Part shown: positions 37,283 through 45,253 of the stretch, one piece after another
Position numbering within the stretch: position 1 is the stretch's first letter
Layout: the number at the start of each line of letters is the position of its first letter
Origin: Alkalimarinus coralli
GTDB taxonomy: Bacteria; Pseudomonadota; Gammaproteobacteria; Pseudomonadales; Oleiphilaceae
Direction of reading: 5' to 3'
Length of the DNA stretch: 64,000 nucleotides
Assembly: GCF_023650515.1 (NCBI RefSeq)
Contig: NZ_CP096016.1
Span: 4,156,001-4,220,000, forward strand
Notes under the pieces: generated by a model
Told to the model about the DNA's origin: nothing
Databases searched by the model: none
What the model saw: only the letters and a program-made list of their open reading frames with translations
Made by a program: the position numbers and the translations under genes

Positions 37283-37626
37283 TACTGAGCGATAAGTGCG
37301 GGTTGGTCAAATTTGATGCCATCCCAGCCAGAGACCATAAAGGTTCTGATATTCGCATGATCTGTACCCTCCGGGTTCTTCAGAACATCATCACGGTAAT
37401 ACTTACCAAAGCAAGCGAGCATCTCTTCATCAGATAACTGGTTAATTAAACCGAAAGAAAACAGCTTGCACGAGCCCTCATTACTGCCGGCTTCGTTAAC
37501 GACCTCGCCATTCAAAAAACGAGTAGGCTGGTATTGATAGTTGTCTGCAATGACGGAGATGACCTGATCAAACTCAACTATTTCAGGTGCGCTTTCCAGC
37601 TGTTCTATCAATTGATCTTCAGTCAT
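37282..37626 (-). CDS. HopJ family protein
   Basis: A 114-residue protein with the HopJ pattern FDQVISVIADNYQYQPTRFLNGEVVNEAGSNEGSCKLFSFG and ANIRTFMVSGWDGIKF. Despite the type III effector name, most members occur in free-living bacteria without secretion systems and have unknown function. No type III genes are visible here. It is the first gene of a two-gene operon with the DUF3820 gene. Confidence 0.92.
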   Translation of the reverse strand: MTEDQLIEQLESAPEIVEFDQVISVIADNYQYQPTRFLNGEVVNEAGSNEGSCKLFSFGLINQLSDEEMLACFGKYYRDDVLKNPEGTDHANIRTFMVSGWDGIKFDQPALIAQ

Positions 37627-37656
37627 TGTAATGCCCTTTTGAGTCTGTATATTAGT

Positions 37657-37799
37657 GGAGAACTTTGCACGACTACTGCGCTTACAAATACAGCGTTAAA
37701 AAATGACTCAAAATGCTCATTTATTACTCATAAACTGCGCTTTTTCTTCATTTTTTGCCTTGTCTTTATTTCGCTCGTAACGTCGTGCAAAGGCCTCTA
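37657..37799. repeat. MITE-like dispersed repeat, copy 3
   Basis: Terminal inverted repeats CTTTGCACGAC and GTCGTGCAAAG (11 bp, exact) flank the core starting TACTGCGCTTACAAATACAG. The core matches copies 1 and 2 closely. It fills most of the space between the HopJ operon and the methyltransferase gene. Confidence 0.85.
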
Positions 37800-37902
37800 G
37801 TGATGATATTCACGCTAATGCAGCGAGAAATTAAGCATTGGCGATGTTAGGGGGAATGTTCAGTAAAATCAACATTGATGATAAGCGAGTAGTGGAGAGC
37901 AG

Positions 37903-38490
37903 ATGAAACCGATTGCTGAAGCCTGTTTAAGAAACCAACAGCCTATTGCCGATGTTCTGGGAAATGTTTTGCGTGATGCCACAACGGTATTGGAACTAGG
38001 CAGCGGCACTGGGCAACATGGCGTATATTTGGCTGAGCGTTTCCGCCACCTGAAATGGCAACCCAGCGATTTAAGGGCGTGTTTGCCAGGAATGAAGCTA
38101 TGGTGGCAAGAGGCTCAGCTGGATAACCTGTGTGAGCCCATTGAGCTAGATGTTACGCAAAACCACTGGCCGGTTGCGATGGCCTATGATGCGGTGTTTA
38201 CAGCGAATACGATTCATTTTGTCGGCTGGCACATTGCAGAGGCTTTGCTAACAGGTGGTGCAAAGGCGTTAAAGCAGGGTGGTGTATTTTGTATTTATGG
38301 GCCGTTCAATGAGGGAGGAAAATATACAGGGGAAGGCAATCGTCAATTCGATAAGTGGTTAAAAGCGAGAGACCCGGATAGCGGTATTAAGGATATTGAA
38401 ACGGTGCAGGATACCTTGGCCTCATTTAATTTAACGCTTAGAGAGCGACATCAGATGCCTGCTAATAACCTTATGTTGGTTTTTCAGTAG
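37903..38490 (+). CDS. DUF938 family SAM-dependent methyltransferase-like protein
   Basis: A 195-residue class I methyltransferase fold with the SAM loop TVLELGSGTGQHGVYLAERF and the family block FTANTIHFVGWHIAEALLTGGAKALKQGGVFCIYGPFNEGGKYT. The target molecule of the family is unknown. The frame starts with MKPIAEACLRNQQPI, a typical DUF938 N terminus. It stands alone next to repeat copy 3. Confidence 0.93.
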   Translation: MKPIAEACLRNQQPIADVLGNVLRDATTVLELGSGTGQHGVYLAERFRHLKWQPSDLRACLPGMKLWWQEAQLDNLCEPIELDVTQNHWPVAMAYDAVFTANTIHFVGWHIAEALLTGGAKALKQGGVFCIYGPFNEGGKYTGEGNRQFDKWLKARDPDSGIKDIETVQDTLASFNLTLRERHQMPANNLMLVFQ

Positions 38491-38531
38491 CAGGCAATGT
38501 TGAGGCCGAAGGCGGGGAAAAACAACCCTGA

Positions 38532-39083
38532 TTAGTTATTCATATCATCACTATCCAGCTTTTCCCTTATTTGCGGGAGGTATGGCTTGATGGCTGCCTT
38601 ATCTGCTGGAGAAGCATTGGACATGGACTGCATCATCGACATGGATGACTGCATCATATTCAACATCATCTCTTTTTGCTCAGGCGGAATGGATGGATCA
38701 TTTTTGATCTGATCCAGTTGAGCCTGAATATCAACGTTCATATTCTCTTTTTCAATTTCCAGTGAAATCATCGCCTTGACGATTCGCATCTGGATTTCAG
38801 CCCACTCTTCCGGCGAATCAAAACCGCTTTTCTCAACCACGTCCTCTGCCTCGTCATAAAGGTTGGCGGCTTTGAGTTGGTTGATCATGGCCTCTACGGT
38901 AAATGGGTCGTTAGGGCCATCAGGTATGTCGCCAAGTGCTTCCTGGCCTTCCGCCCATTTCTGAATTTCATCAATGGAGTTGAGCCACTGTTGGATTTGC
39001 TTTCCTGTTAGAGGTTGCTCCGCAGACACCAACGAGGCAGTGAGAATCAGCAGCGCAGCGGTTATTGCTTTAATAAGTGGCAT
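38532..39083 (-). CDS. Exported alpha-helical protein of unknown function, Met-rich C terminus
   Basis: A 183-residue protein with a signal peptide (MPLIKAITAALLILTASLVSA) and AAAGGAG immediately upstream of the ATG at 39083. The mature part is acidic and helical and carries a Met-rich stretch near its end (MMLNMMQSSMSMMQSMS, eight Met in 17 residues), as in some copper-binding exported proteins. I do not recognise the family. Its end is 42 bases beyond the methyltransferase stop, and the two converge. Confidence 0.7.
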   Translation of the reverse strand: MPLIKAITAALLILTASLVSAEQPLTGKQIQQWLNSIDEIQKWAEGQEALGDIPDGPNDPFTVEAMINQLKAANLYDEAEDVVEKSGFDSPEEWAEIQMRIVKAMISLEIEKENMNVDIQAQLDQIKNDPSIPPEQKEMMLNMMQSSMSMMQSMSNASPADKAAIKPYLPQIREKLDSDDMNN

Positions 39084-39171
39084 GAAAAATCTCCTTTTTT
39101 CTTTTCTTATTGTCATCTTATGCCTGAGCTAGAGTGACAGGGGTTATGAGCACTCTCAGTATAGTCAATTT

Positions 39172-39804
39172 TTATTCGACTATGTCGAGTAAGTTAATTT
39201 CAAACACAAGCGTGCTACCGCCGGGAATAACAGGGGGGGAACCGGCTTCACCATAGCCGATGCTGGCGGGTACTGCGATACGCCACTTACTGCCCACCTT
39301 CATCATTTGCAGGGCTTCTGTCCAACCGGGAATGACCTCACTGAGTGCAAACTCTGCAGGTTCGTTGCGTGTCACGGAACTATCAAATACCTGGCCATTA
39401 ATAAATGAGCCATGGTAGTGGGTGCGTACAACCGATGTGGCGGCTGGTTTGGCCCCTGTTCCCTCTTCTATTACTTCATATTGCAGACCTGATTCAGTAA
39501 CGGTGACGCCTTCTCGCTTGGCATTTTCTGCCAGAAACTGTTCGTTAAGCGCTTTAAGGTTTTTTTCCTGCTCAGCTTTGGCCGCTTTCATTTTGTCTTT
39601 AACAGCGTCATAGGCTTTGTCGAGTTCTTTGTCGTTGAGCAGACTGGGTTGACCTTCGTAGCACTGTTTAATTGCTGCTACAACCGCGTTGATGTCGAGC
39701 CCTTCGAAATTATTTTTATGCAACTGGCGACCAAATTGCCAGCCGAACCCATAACTGACTTTTTGCTCGTACGTGTCCAGCTTAATCTCACCTTTGTCGC
39801 TCAT
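39172..39804 (-). CDS. fklB: FKBP-type peptidyl-prolyl isomerase (FklB/Mip-like)
   Basis: A 210-residue protein: a helical dimerisation region (VSYGFGWQFGRQLHKNNFEGLDINAVVAAIKQCYEG ... KAEQEKNLKALNEQFLAENAKREG) followed by the FKBP fold (GLQYEVIEEGTGAKPAATSVVRTHYHG, VIPGWTEALQMMKVGSKWRIAVPASIGYGEAG). No signal peptide is visible, so it should be cytoplasmic, as FklB, rather than the exported FkpA or Mip. Confidence 0.92.
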   Translation of the reverse strand: MSDKGEIKLDTYEQKVSYGFGWQFGRQLHKNNFEGLDINAVVAAIKQCYEGQPSLLNDKELDKAYDAVKDKMKAAKAEQEKNLKALNEQFLAENAKREGVTVTESGLQYEVIEEGTGAKPAATSVVRTHYHGSFINGQVFDSSVTRNEPAEFALSEVIPGWTEALQMMKVGSKWRIAVPASIGYGEAGSPPVIPGGSTLVFEINLLDIVE

Positions 39805-39952
39805 GACCTTGTCTCTCGTAAAGTGCTTGTGAATGATAGTGCTTACTAATGATAGTAATAAACCGGATTGTAATAAAACCGAGCCGTTAGCGGCGACCTA
39901 TTCTAACACCGGTTTTCGAATCTGCATAAGTTGCACTTGCCTCCCTCAATCA

Positions 39953-39992
39953 ACACCTAGCACCTCCACCAACCAACACACCTAGCACCTCC
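39953..39992. repeat. 25-bp-spaced direct repeat upstream of the lipase operon
   Basis: ACACCTAGCACCTCC occurs at 39953-39967 and again at 39978-39992. It is the first of three short tandem arrays at this operon. The space 39805-40092 has no gene. Confidence 0.6.
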
Positions 39993-40092
39993 CCCAAATG
40001 GGCGATACCGTCGTGTGATCAGGCGAAATAGAATAAGCCGTTCAAATGCGCAATTTGATCACTTTAAATAAAAATAAAACATGGAGACACTA

Positions 40093-41022
40093 ATGCGTAA
40101 ACTCATGCTCACAATGATGTGCTTATCTCTTGCGATGGTCGCGTCAAACTCTCATGCCTGGTGGGGATATACAAAAACTAAATACCCCATTGTGCTGGTT
40201 CATGGTGTGACCGGGTTTGACACCCTTGGCGGCCTTGTAAACTACTTCCACAAAGTTCCATATAACCTCGAACGTGATGGTGCAAAGGTGTACACGGTGA
40301 GTGTTTCATTTGTAAACTCAAGTGAAGCGCGAGGTGAACAGCTAGCCAATTTTATATCTGGTCTGGGGGAAAGTAAGGTTAACCTGATGGCTCATAGCCA
40401 GGGCGCACCTACTTCTCGTGTAGCTGCTTCAATTGTACCGAGTAAAATTGCTTCTATTACCTCGATTAACGGCGTCAACTATGGCTCTAAAGTGGCGGAT
40501 GTTGTTCGTGACATCATCCCACCAGGCTCTAGTGTCGAAGGTGGTGCAGATGCTATTGCAATAGCACTGGGGAATATTGTTGGAGAGCTCTCTTCAAGCA
40601 GCAACCCTCAGGATGGCATTGCTGCCTTGGAAACACTGACCACTCGCGGCACTATCGCACTTAATGATGCGCTTGGCTGGAAAGGCGTTAACCGTACCTA
40701 TTGCAGTGGTTCTTCTGAAAACGTATTGATTAGTGGCAATAATATAAAAATGTTCTCATGGAGTGGTAAGACTCCGTGGACCAACATATTGGACCCTGCG
40801 GATGCATTTTTGCTTATTACCTCCAACGCCTTTGGTTGGGGAGAGGATAATGATGGTTTGGTTGCCGCTTGTGCGACCAAAATGGGGAAGGTTATCAGCA
40901 CCAGTTACGAGCTTAACCACGTAGATGCCATTAACCACCTTTTTGGTGTCCGTTCTATCTGGACTAACCCAATCTCATTGTACCGAAGTCAGGCCAACCG
41001 CCTTAAAAACAAAGGACTGTAG
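40093..41022 (+). CDS. Secreted triacylglycerol lipase (family I)
   Basis: A 309-residue lipase with a signal peptide (to about residue 22, SNSHA-WW) and nucleophile Ser102 in MAHSQGAP. The acid/base pair is likely in GEDNDGLV and LNHVDAINH. Two Cys (TYCSGS and AACATK) could form the conserved disulfide. Bacterial lipases of this class need a membrane-bound foldase, which is encoded next door. The ATG at 40093 has GGAG upstream; an ATG at 40081 lies before that site. It cleaves long-chain triglycerides outside the cell after type II export, in family terms. Confidence 0.95.
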   Translation: MRKLMLTMMCLSLAMVASNSHAWWGYTKTKYPIVLVHGVTGFDTLGGLVNYFHKVPYNLERDGAKVYTVSVSFVNSSEARGEQLANFISGLGESKVNLMAHSQGAPTSRVAASIVPSKIASITSINGVNYGSKVADVVRDIIPPGSSVEGGADAIAIALGNIVGELSSSSNPQDGIAALETLTTRGTIALNDALGWKGVNRTYCSGSSENVLISGNNIKMFSWSGKTPWTNILDPADAFLLITSNAFGWGEDNDGLVAACATKMGKVISTSYELNHVDAINHLFGVRSIWTNPISLYRSQANRLKNKGL

Positions 41023-41078
41023 TTGTTAAGGAGTGGTTGTTAAGGAGTCGTTGTTAAGGAGTAGTCGTTAAGGAAATG
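41023..41078. repeat. 14-bp tandem array after the lipase stop codon
   Basis: Four consecutive 14-bp units (41023-41036, 41037-41050, 41051-41064, 41065-41078) follow TTGTTAAGGAGTNG; the last is degenerate. Each unit has the Shine-Dalgarno-like TAAGGAG. It begins one base after the lipase stop and lies upstream of the foldase gene. Confidence 0.85.
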
Positions 41079-41164
41079 AGGCACTTGGCAGAGAGGCAGA
41101 GCAACACTCTCTCTGTCGCTTTTGATGGCTTTAGCAATAAAATAACAAAAATTGAGAGAGTTTA

Positions 41165-42274
41165 ATGAACAACAAAAAGCGGATGAAAACGGTTGCGGTG
41201 TTCAGTGTGTCTGCGCTTGCCGTAGGTATTATTGCCGGTGTTGTGAGCTTTCAGCAGGGAGGAGAGGGTGTTGAGCGCGAGATCGCGGCAGCAGAGTCAA
41301 AGGCTCCTGGCCGCAATCAGTATGATAACGGGCAGCCTACGCTCAATGTTAGAGCGGCTATTCCGCATTCCCAGCCCAACCCAGTCAGTGGTTCTGAACC
41401 TATTGCAACACCGCGGCAATTACCCCGCTCATTTGCCCCTTCACTCGAGGGAACCGAGATTGATGGCCAGTTGAAATTAGATGCTGCCGGGAATCTTGTT
41501 GTTGATATTGAAGTGAAAGACTTCTTTGATTATTTTCTTAATACCGTAGGCGAAGTGACGCCAGATGTGGCCGTTGCAGAAATGCAAAAAATTGCCTCCA
41601 GTCATTTGCCTCCTGAGGCGGTTGACCAGGCAATGCAGCTGCTTGGCGAGTACCTGGCGTATAAAAATCGTGCGGTCGAATTGATGGCAAAACCGCTGCT
41701 GCCTAAAGCTCAACAAACCAAACAATATCAGATAGAGACGCTGGAAAAGACGTTTCAGACGCTCAAATCCATTCGCCGTGAAACCATGAGTGATGAAGCG
41801 GTTACTGCTTTTTTTGCTTTAGAAGAAGCATATGGAGAGTACACGCTTGCGTCTATTAAGGTTCAAAATGACGACACATTGTCTGTGGACGAGAAAGCTG
41901 CGCTGACTCAGTACTATCGGGAAAAACTGCCCGATATAGTTAGAAAGACCGAAGAAACGGTGATGGCTGACGCTGAAAAAAATCGGGCGATGCATCAGGT
42001 GATATCGTCGGGCAATGAGGAGGCCCTAAAGCAGCAATTGGCGGACGAAGGATACGCCGAAGATGTCGCCAATGAAATGATTGCTTTTCAGCAGCAACAA
42101 CGGGAGTTTGACCAGCGTTACCAAGCGTACCAGTCAGAAAAACAACAACTGCTGGGGGCGGGGCTTGCTGATAAAGATCAGGCATATCAGTTGGAGTTGC
42201 TGAGAGCACGCTATTTTAATACTGAAAAAGAGCTCACTCAGGCTAAAGTAAGAGACTTAAACAGCTCGTCTTAG
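41165..42274 (+). CDS. Lipase-specific foldase (Lif/LipB type)
   Basis: A 369-residue steric chaperone that folds the cognate lipase in the periplasm. A single N-terminal membrane helix (about TVAVFSVSALAVGIIAGVVSF) anchors it in the inner membrane, followed by a Pro-rich linker and then the Lif hallmark in VKDFFDYFLNTVGE (RxxFDYFLSxxGE-like). The rest is a long helical domain rich in Gln, Glu and Leu. It lies 143 bases after the lipase in the same direction, as the family requires. Confidence 0.93.
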   Translation: MNNKKRMKTVAVFSVSALAVGIIAGVVSFQQGGEGVEREIAAAESKAPGRNQYDNGQPTLNVRAAIPHSQPNPVSGSEPIATPRQLPRSFAPSLEGTEIDGQLKLDAAGNLVVDIEVKDFFDYFLNTVGEVTPDVAVAEMQKIASSHLPPEAVDQAMQLLGEYLAYKNRAVELMAKPLLPKAQQTKQYQIETLEKTFQTLKSIRRETMSDEAVTAFFALEEAYGEYTLASIKVQNDDTLSVDEKAALTQYYREKLPDIVRKTEETVMADAEKNRAMHQVISSGNEEALKQQLADEGYAEDVANEMIAFQQQQREFDQRYQAYQSEKQQLLGAGLADKDQAYQLELLRARYFNTEKELTQAKVRDLNSSS

Positions 42275-42284
42275 CTGGTGTTAA

Positions 42285-42332
42285 AGTTAATCGGAAATAA
42301 AGCTAGTCGGAAATAAAGTTAGTCGGCATTAA
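42285..42332. repeat. 16-bp tandem array after the foldase stop codon
   Basis: Three consecutive 16-bp units (42285-42300, 42301-42316, 42317-42332) follow AGTTAGTCGGAAATAA. It begins 10 bases beyond the foldase stop. Confidence 0.85.
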
Positions 42333-42392
42333 GTAAAGTGGTTCGCCTGTACCTCTTATTTATGATGCTTTTTTTGCCAGCTTGATTTATTT

Positions 42393-44357
42393 TTGAGCAA
42401 ACCGACCAAGACCATTATGCTCAATAATAAAAAATATGCTTCTATGTCTCGTTGGATAAAAGGCCTCAATGAAGAGGATGTAAAGCGAGATCTGGCTCAA
42501 GGGTTTCGCAACCTGCGCTTTTTGCCAGCCATTGAAAAAGTGTATCAGCAGTATTACTACCAGTGGCTGACAAAACGATCCCGACCGGTGGGTTGGATCA
42601 GTTTGGCTATTTTCCTATCGTATTCTGTACTGGACTATCAGTTATTCCCTGACTTTGTTTCGCAGTGGACGATTAGCATCAGGCTGTTTTTTATCTGTCC
42701 GCTGATTCTAATATTGATATGGTTGAGCTATCAGCCTGTTAAACCCAGGCTGTTCTTTGCTTTATATAGTGGGTGCTACTTTCTTTCTGGCTTAGCGGTT
42801 ATCGCCATCATTATGAGTGCTCGATTGCAGCAGGTTTATATGCCTTATGATGGATTGTTATTGCTATTAATGTACGGCTACTTTGTCATGCGGGTGCCTT
42901 TCCTTGGGGCAATATCTACTTCGTGGTTTATTTTCCTACTCTATCTTGCCGGAATCCATATCGCAGAGGTCTCGCAGCAGGAGCTGGTTTATAACAGTTT
43001 CTTCCTGATCACGGCGAATATTATTGGTGGTGTAGGAAGTTACCTTCAAGAGCACTCCCAGCGCACCCATTTTCTTGGGCAGCTGCTATTGGAATTTTCA
43101 CATGCGAAAGCCGAGAGGGAGAGCGAGCAGAAAACTAAATTGGTGGCGACGGCTAGCCATGAATTACGACAGCCTCTTCATGCCATGAACCTGTTGGCAG
43201 AAAACCTTTCTACAAGGCTTAGTGAAGACGGTCAGCGAGACACCATGGGGCGGCTCCAACTGTCGATTACTCAGTTGCAAGACCTGCTTGGATCGTTATT
43301 CGATATCTCCAGATTAAGCGTGGGTGTGATAAAACCACGCAACAAAAATGTGGCGTGTGACGAGCTTCTTCATATGCTTGTTACTGAGTATCAGCCCCGG
43401 TGTGAGGCAGCGGGTATTCAGCTGGAGATACGAGAGGAGGCCAATGTGTGGGCCTATACCGACCCCTTGTTATTGACGCGGATATTACGAAATCTGTTAG
43501 AGAATGCGGTTAAACATAGTCAGGCGACGCAGGTAATAATTAGCTTGCGTAAATCTGGCGCAGGAAAAGAAGAAAGAGTTGATATTCTGGTTATCGATGA
43601 CGGTATAGGTATTGCGAAATCAGAGCAGTCCAACGTGTTTAAAGAGTTCAACTCGCTCGCTCGTCATGGTTCTGGGCTAGGAGTGGGCTTGGCGGTGGTT
43701 AAACAGTTAGCAGAGATATTGGGTGGTGAGCTGAGTTTAACATCGTCGCAACATCAAGGCTGCCAGTTTTCGTTACGGCTGCCGGTTGGCCGGATAATTG
43801 CGCAAGAGATTAGTTCGAAGCACGGGAAGGCATTGGCTAAACCCGCTCAGCGTCCCTTCTGCCAAGAGCAACGCCCAAACCAGAGGAAGCGTTGCAAGCA
43901 GCTCACAATTATTGATGATGACCCTGAAATTCTCAACTCAATGTCGAGTCTGGTTAAGGGGTGGAGTTATCAGGTGGCGGCGTTCAGCTCACCTGACCAA
44001 GCCCTGAAAGCCGCCAAGGAGCATGAGACGCGGGAGGCGTTAGGGCAAACTATTGTGCCTGATGTGATTATTGCCGATTATCAGTATTTAAATGCAACGA
44101 ATACCAATGGTATTGAATTGATTCGGCAACTGCGGCAGTGCTACGGGGTGCAGATACCAGCACTGTTGCTATCGGCAAGCACAGAGCTGGATCTTGAATC
44201 TGGAGTAGATGGCGATATATTGGTGGCCTATAAACCGCTAAAACCTGCAAAGTTAAAACTGATTCTGAGTCATCTGTTAGATATAAAGCACCAATATACC
44301 GTTGCTGATGAGGCCCCGGACGGTGACCCCGAAGCTATTGTAACAAGCCCAGTTTAA
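42393..44357 (+). CDS. Hybrid sensor histidine kinase/response regulator
   Basis: About 650 residues: roughly six membrane helices in the first 200 residues with no large periplasmic loop, then the phosphoacceptor box ATASHELRQPLHAMN (His near 255), the ATPase region (LRNLLENAVKH, GIGIAKSEQSNVFKEF, GLGVGLAVVKQL) and a C-terminal receiver (IIDDDPEILNS; phospho-Asp in IIADYQY near 560). The start is unclear: TTG 42393 or ATG 42417, neither with a good ribosome site. It converges with, and overlaps by 23 bases, a LuxR-type regulator gene. Confidence 0.9.
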   Translation: MSKPTKTIMLNNKKYASMSRWIKGLNEEDVKRDLAQGFRNLRFLPAIEKVYQQYYYQWLTKRSRPVGWISLAIFLSYSVLDYQLFPDFVSQWTISIRLFFICPLILILIWLSYQPVKPRLFFALYSGCYFLSGLAVIAIIMSARLQQVYMPYDGLLLLLMYGYFVMRVPFLGAISTSWFIFLLYLAGIHIAEVSQQELVYNSFFLITANIIGGVGSYLQEHSQRTHFLGQLLLEFSHAKAERESEQKTKLVATASHELRQPLHAMNLLAENLSTRLSEDGQRDTMGRLQLSITQLQDLLGSLFDISRLSVGVIKPRNKNVACDELLHMLVTEYQPRCEAAGIQLEIREEANVWAYTDPLLLTRILRNLLENAVKHSQATQVIISLRKSGAGKEERVDILVIDDGIGIAKSEQSNVFKEFNSLARHGSGLGVGLAVVKQLAEILGGELSLTSSQHQGCQFSLRLPVGRIIAQEISSKHGKALAKPAQRPFCQEQRPNQRKRCKQLTIIDDDPEILNSMSSLVKGWSYQVAAFSSPDQALKAAKEHETREALGQTIVPDVIIADYQYLNATNTNGIELIRQLRQCYGVQIPALLLSASTELDLESGVDGDILVAYKPLKPAKLKLILSHLLDIKHQYTVADEAPDGDPEAIVTSPV

Positions 44358-44982
44358 CGGCTTTTTGCACGCACTCTGTACGGTTATGAACGTCGAGTAT
44401 CTGAAACAGGGTTTTAAGATGTGTCTTCACCGTGTGCTCGGTCAGCTCTAAATGCTGGCAAATTCGTTTGTTGGGTAGCCCTTTTGCCAACAGCGTCAGC
44501 ACGTCTGCTTGTCGTGCAGTAAGGCTATATTGCGTGGTCGTTGGAGTGTCGTTATCTACACTGTAAAAGTCAGGCAAACACGGCTCGCCAGCTAATATAT
44601 TCTCAATGGCTGAGACTATTGCAGTGCTATTGTTGGCTTTGCTAATGAATCCTGCCGCCCCGGCAGCCATCGCTGATGAGACGTCTGAATGCTCTTCCGA
44701 GGCCGATATAATGGCGACGGGAATAAACAGCTTTTTTAATTGAATGTAACGTAACAGTGAAAGCCCTTGCCCATCAGGCAGGTTAAGGTCGAGCAAAATC
44801 AGGTCGAAATCGGTAGGTTGTGCCAATACAGACTGTGCTGCTTTAGTGCTGCCAACTGACTGCACCGTTGCAGCAGGGATTTTTTGTAGCGCGAGTGTTA
44901 GCCCCTCCAGAAACAGAGGGTGATCTTCAACAACAAGAAAACGCACTGATGCAGTGTTTTGCATCGCATTATTCGAATTCAT
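44335..44982 (-). CDS. LuxR/NarL-family response regulator
   Basis: A 215-residue two-component regulator: an N-terminal receiver with phospho-Asp65 (LILLDLNLPDGQG) and a C-terminal LuxR helix-turn-helix (SLTARQADVLTLLAKGLPNKRICQHLELTEHTVKTHLKTLFQIL). It probably accepts phosphate from the adjacent hybrid kinase, whose gene runs in the opposite direction and overlaps its 3' end. The lipase operon lies just beyond the kinase and could be a target, but that is only proximity. Confidence 0.93.
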   Translation of the reverse strand: MNSNNAMQNTASVRFLVVEDHPLFLEGLTLALQKIPAATVQSVGSTKAAQSVLAQPTDFDLILLDLNLPDGQGLSLLRYIQLKKLFIPVAIISASEEHSDVSSAMAAGAAGFISKANNSTAIVSAIENILAGEPCLPDFYSVDNDTPTTTQYSLTARQADVLTLLAKGLPNKRICQHLELTEHTVKTHLKTLFQILDVHNRTECVQKAVKLGLLQ

Positions 44983-45253
44983 AGTGATCTCTGATTATTT
45001 TTATTTTTTAGACGCGTTTATAAACGCTCTTAGATCAGTATATCTCGGACAGTAAAATTAAAGTGTGATAATCGTCGGCTTTATGTTGTTGTGTACCTTC
45101 TTGTCTTATTTTTTGGCAACCAGCGTATGGTATTTTGTTTTTATTGCGCACAGATACAAGCATTATTAACTGCAGATTCAAATGCATAAGCTATTATTTG
45201 ATGTAGAGGTTTATTAAACAACACCTTACAAAAACACGGGGCAAGAGGCGGAA

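Noticed and set aside
37282-37626. Type III secretion effector (HopJ name)
   Set aside because: No secretion genes are nearby, and the family is widespread in free-living bacteria without them.
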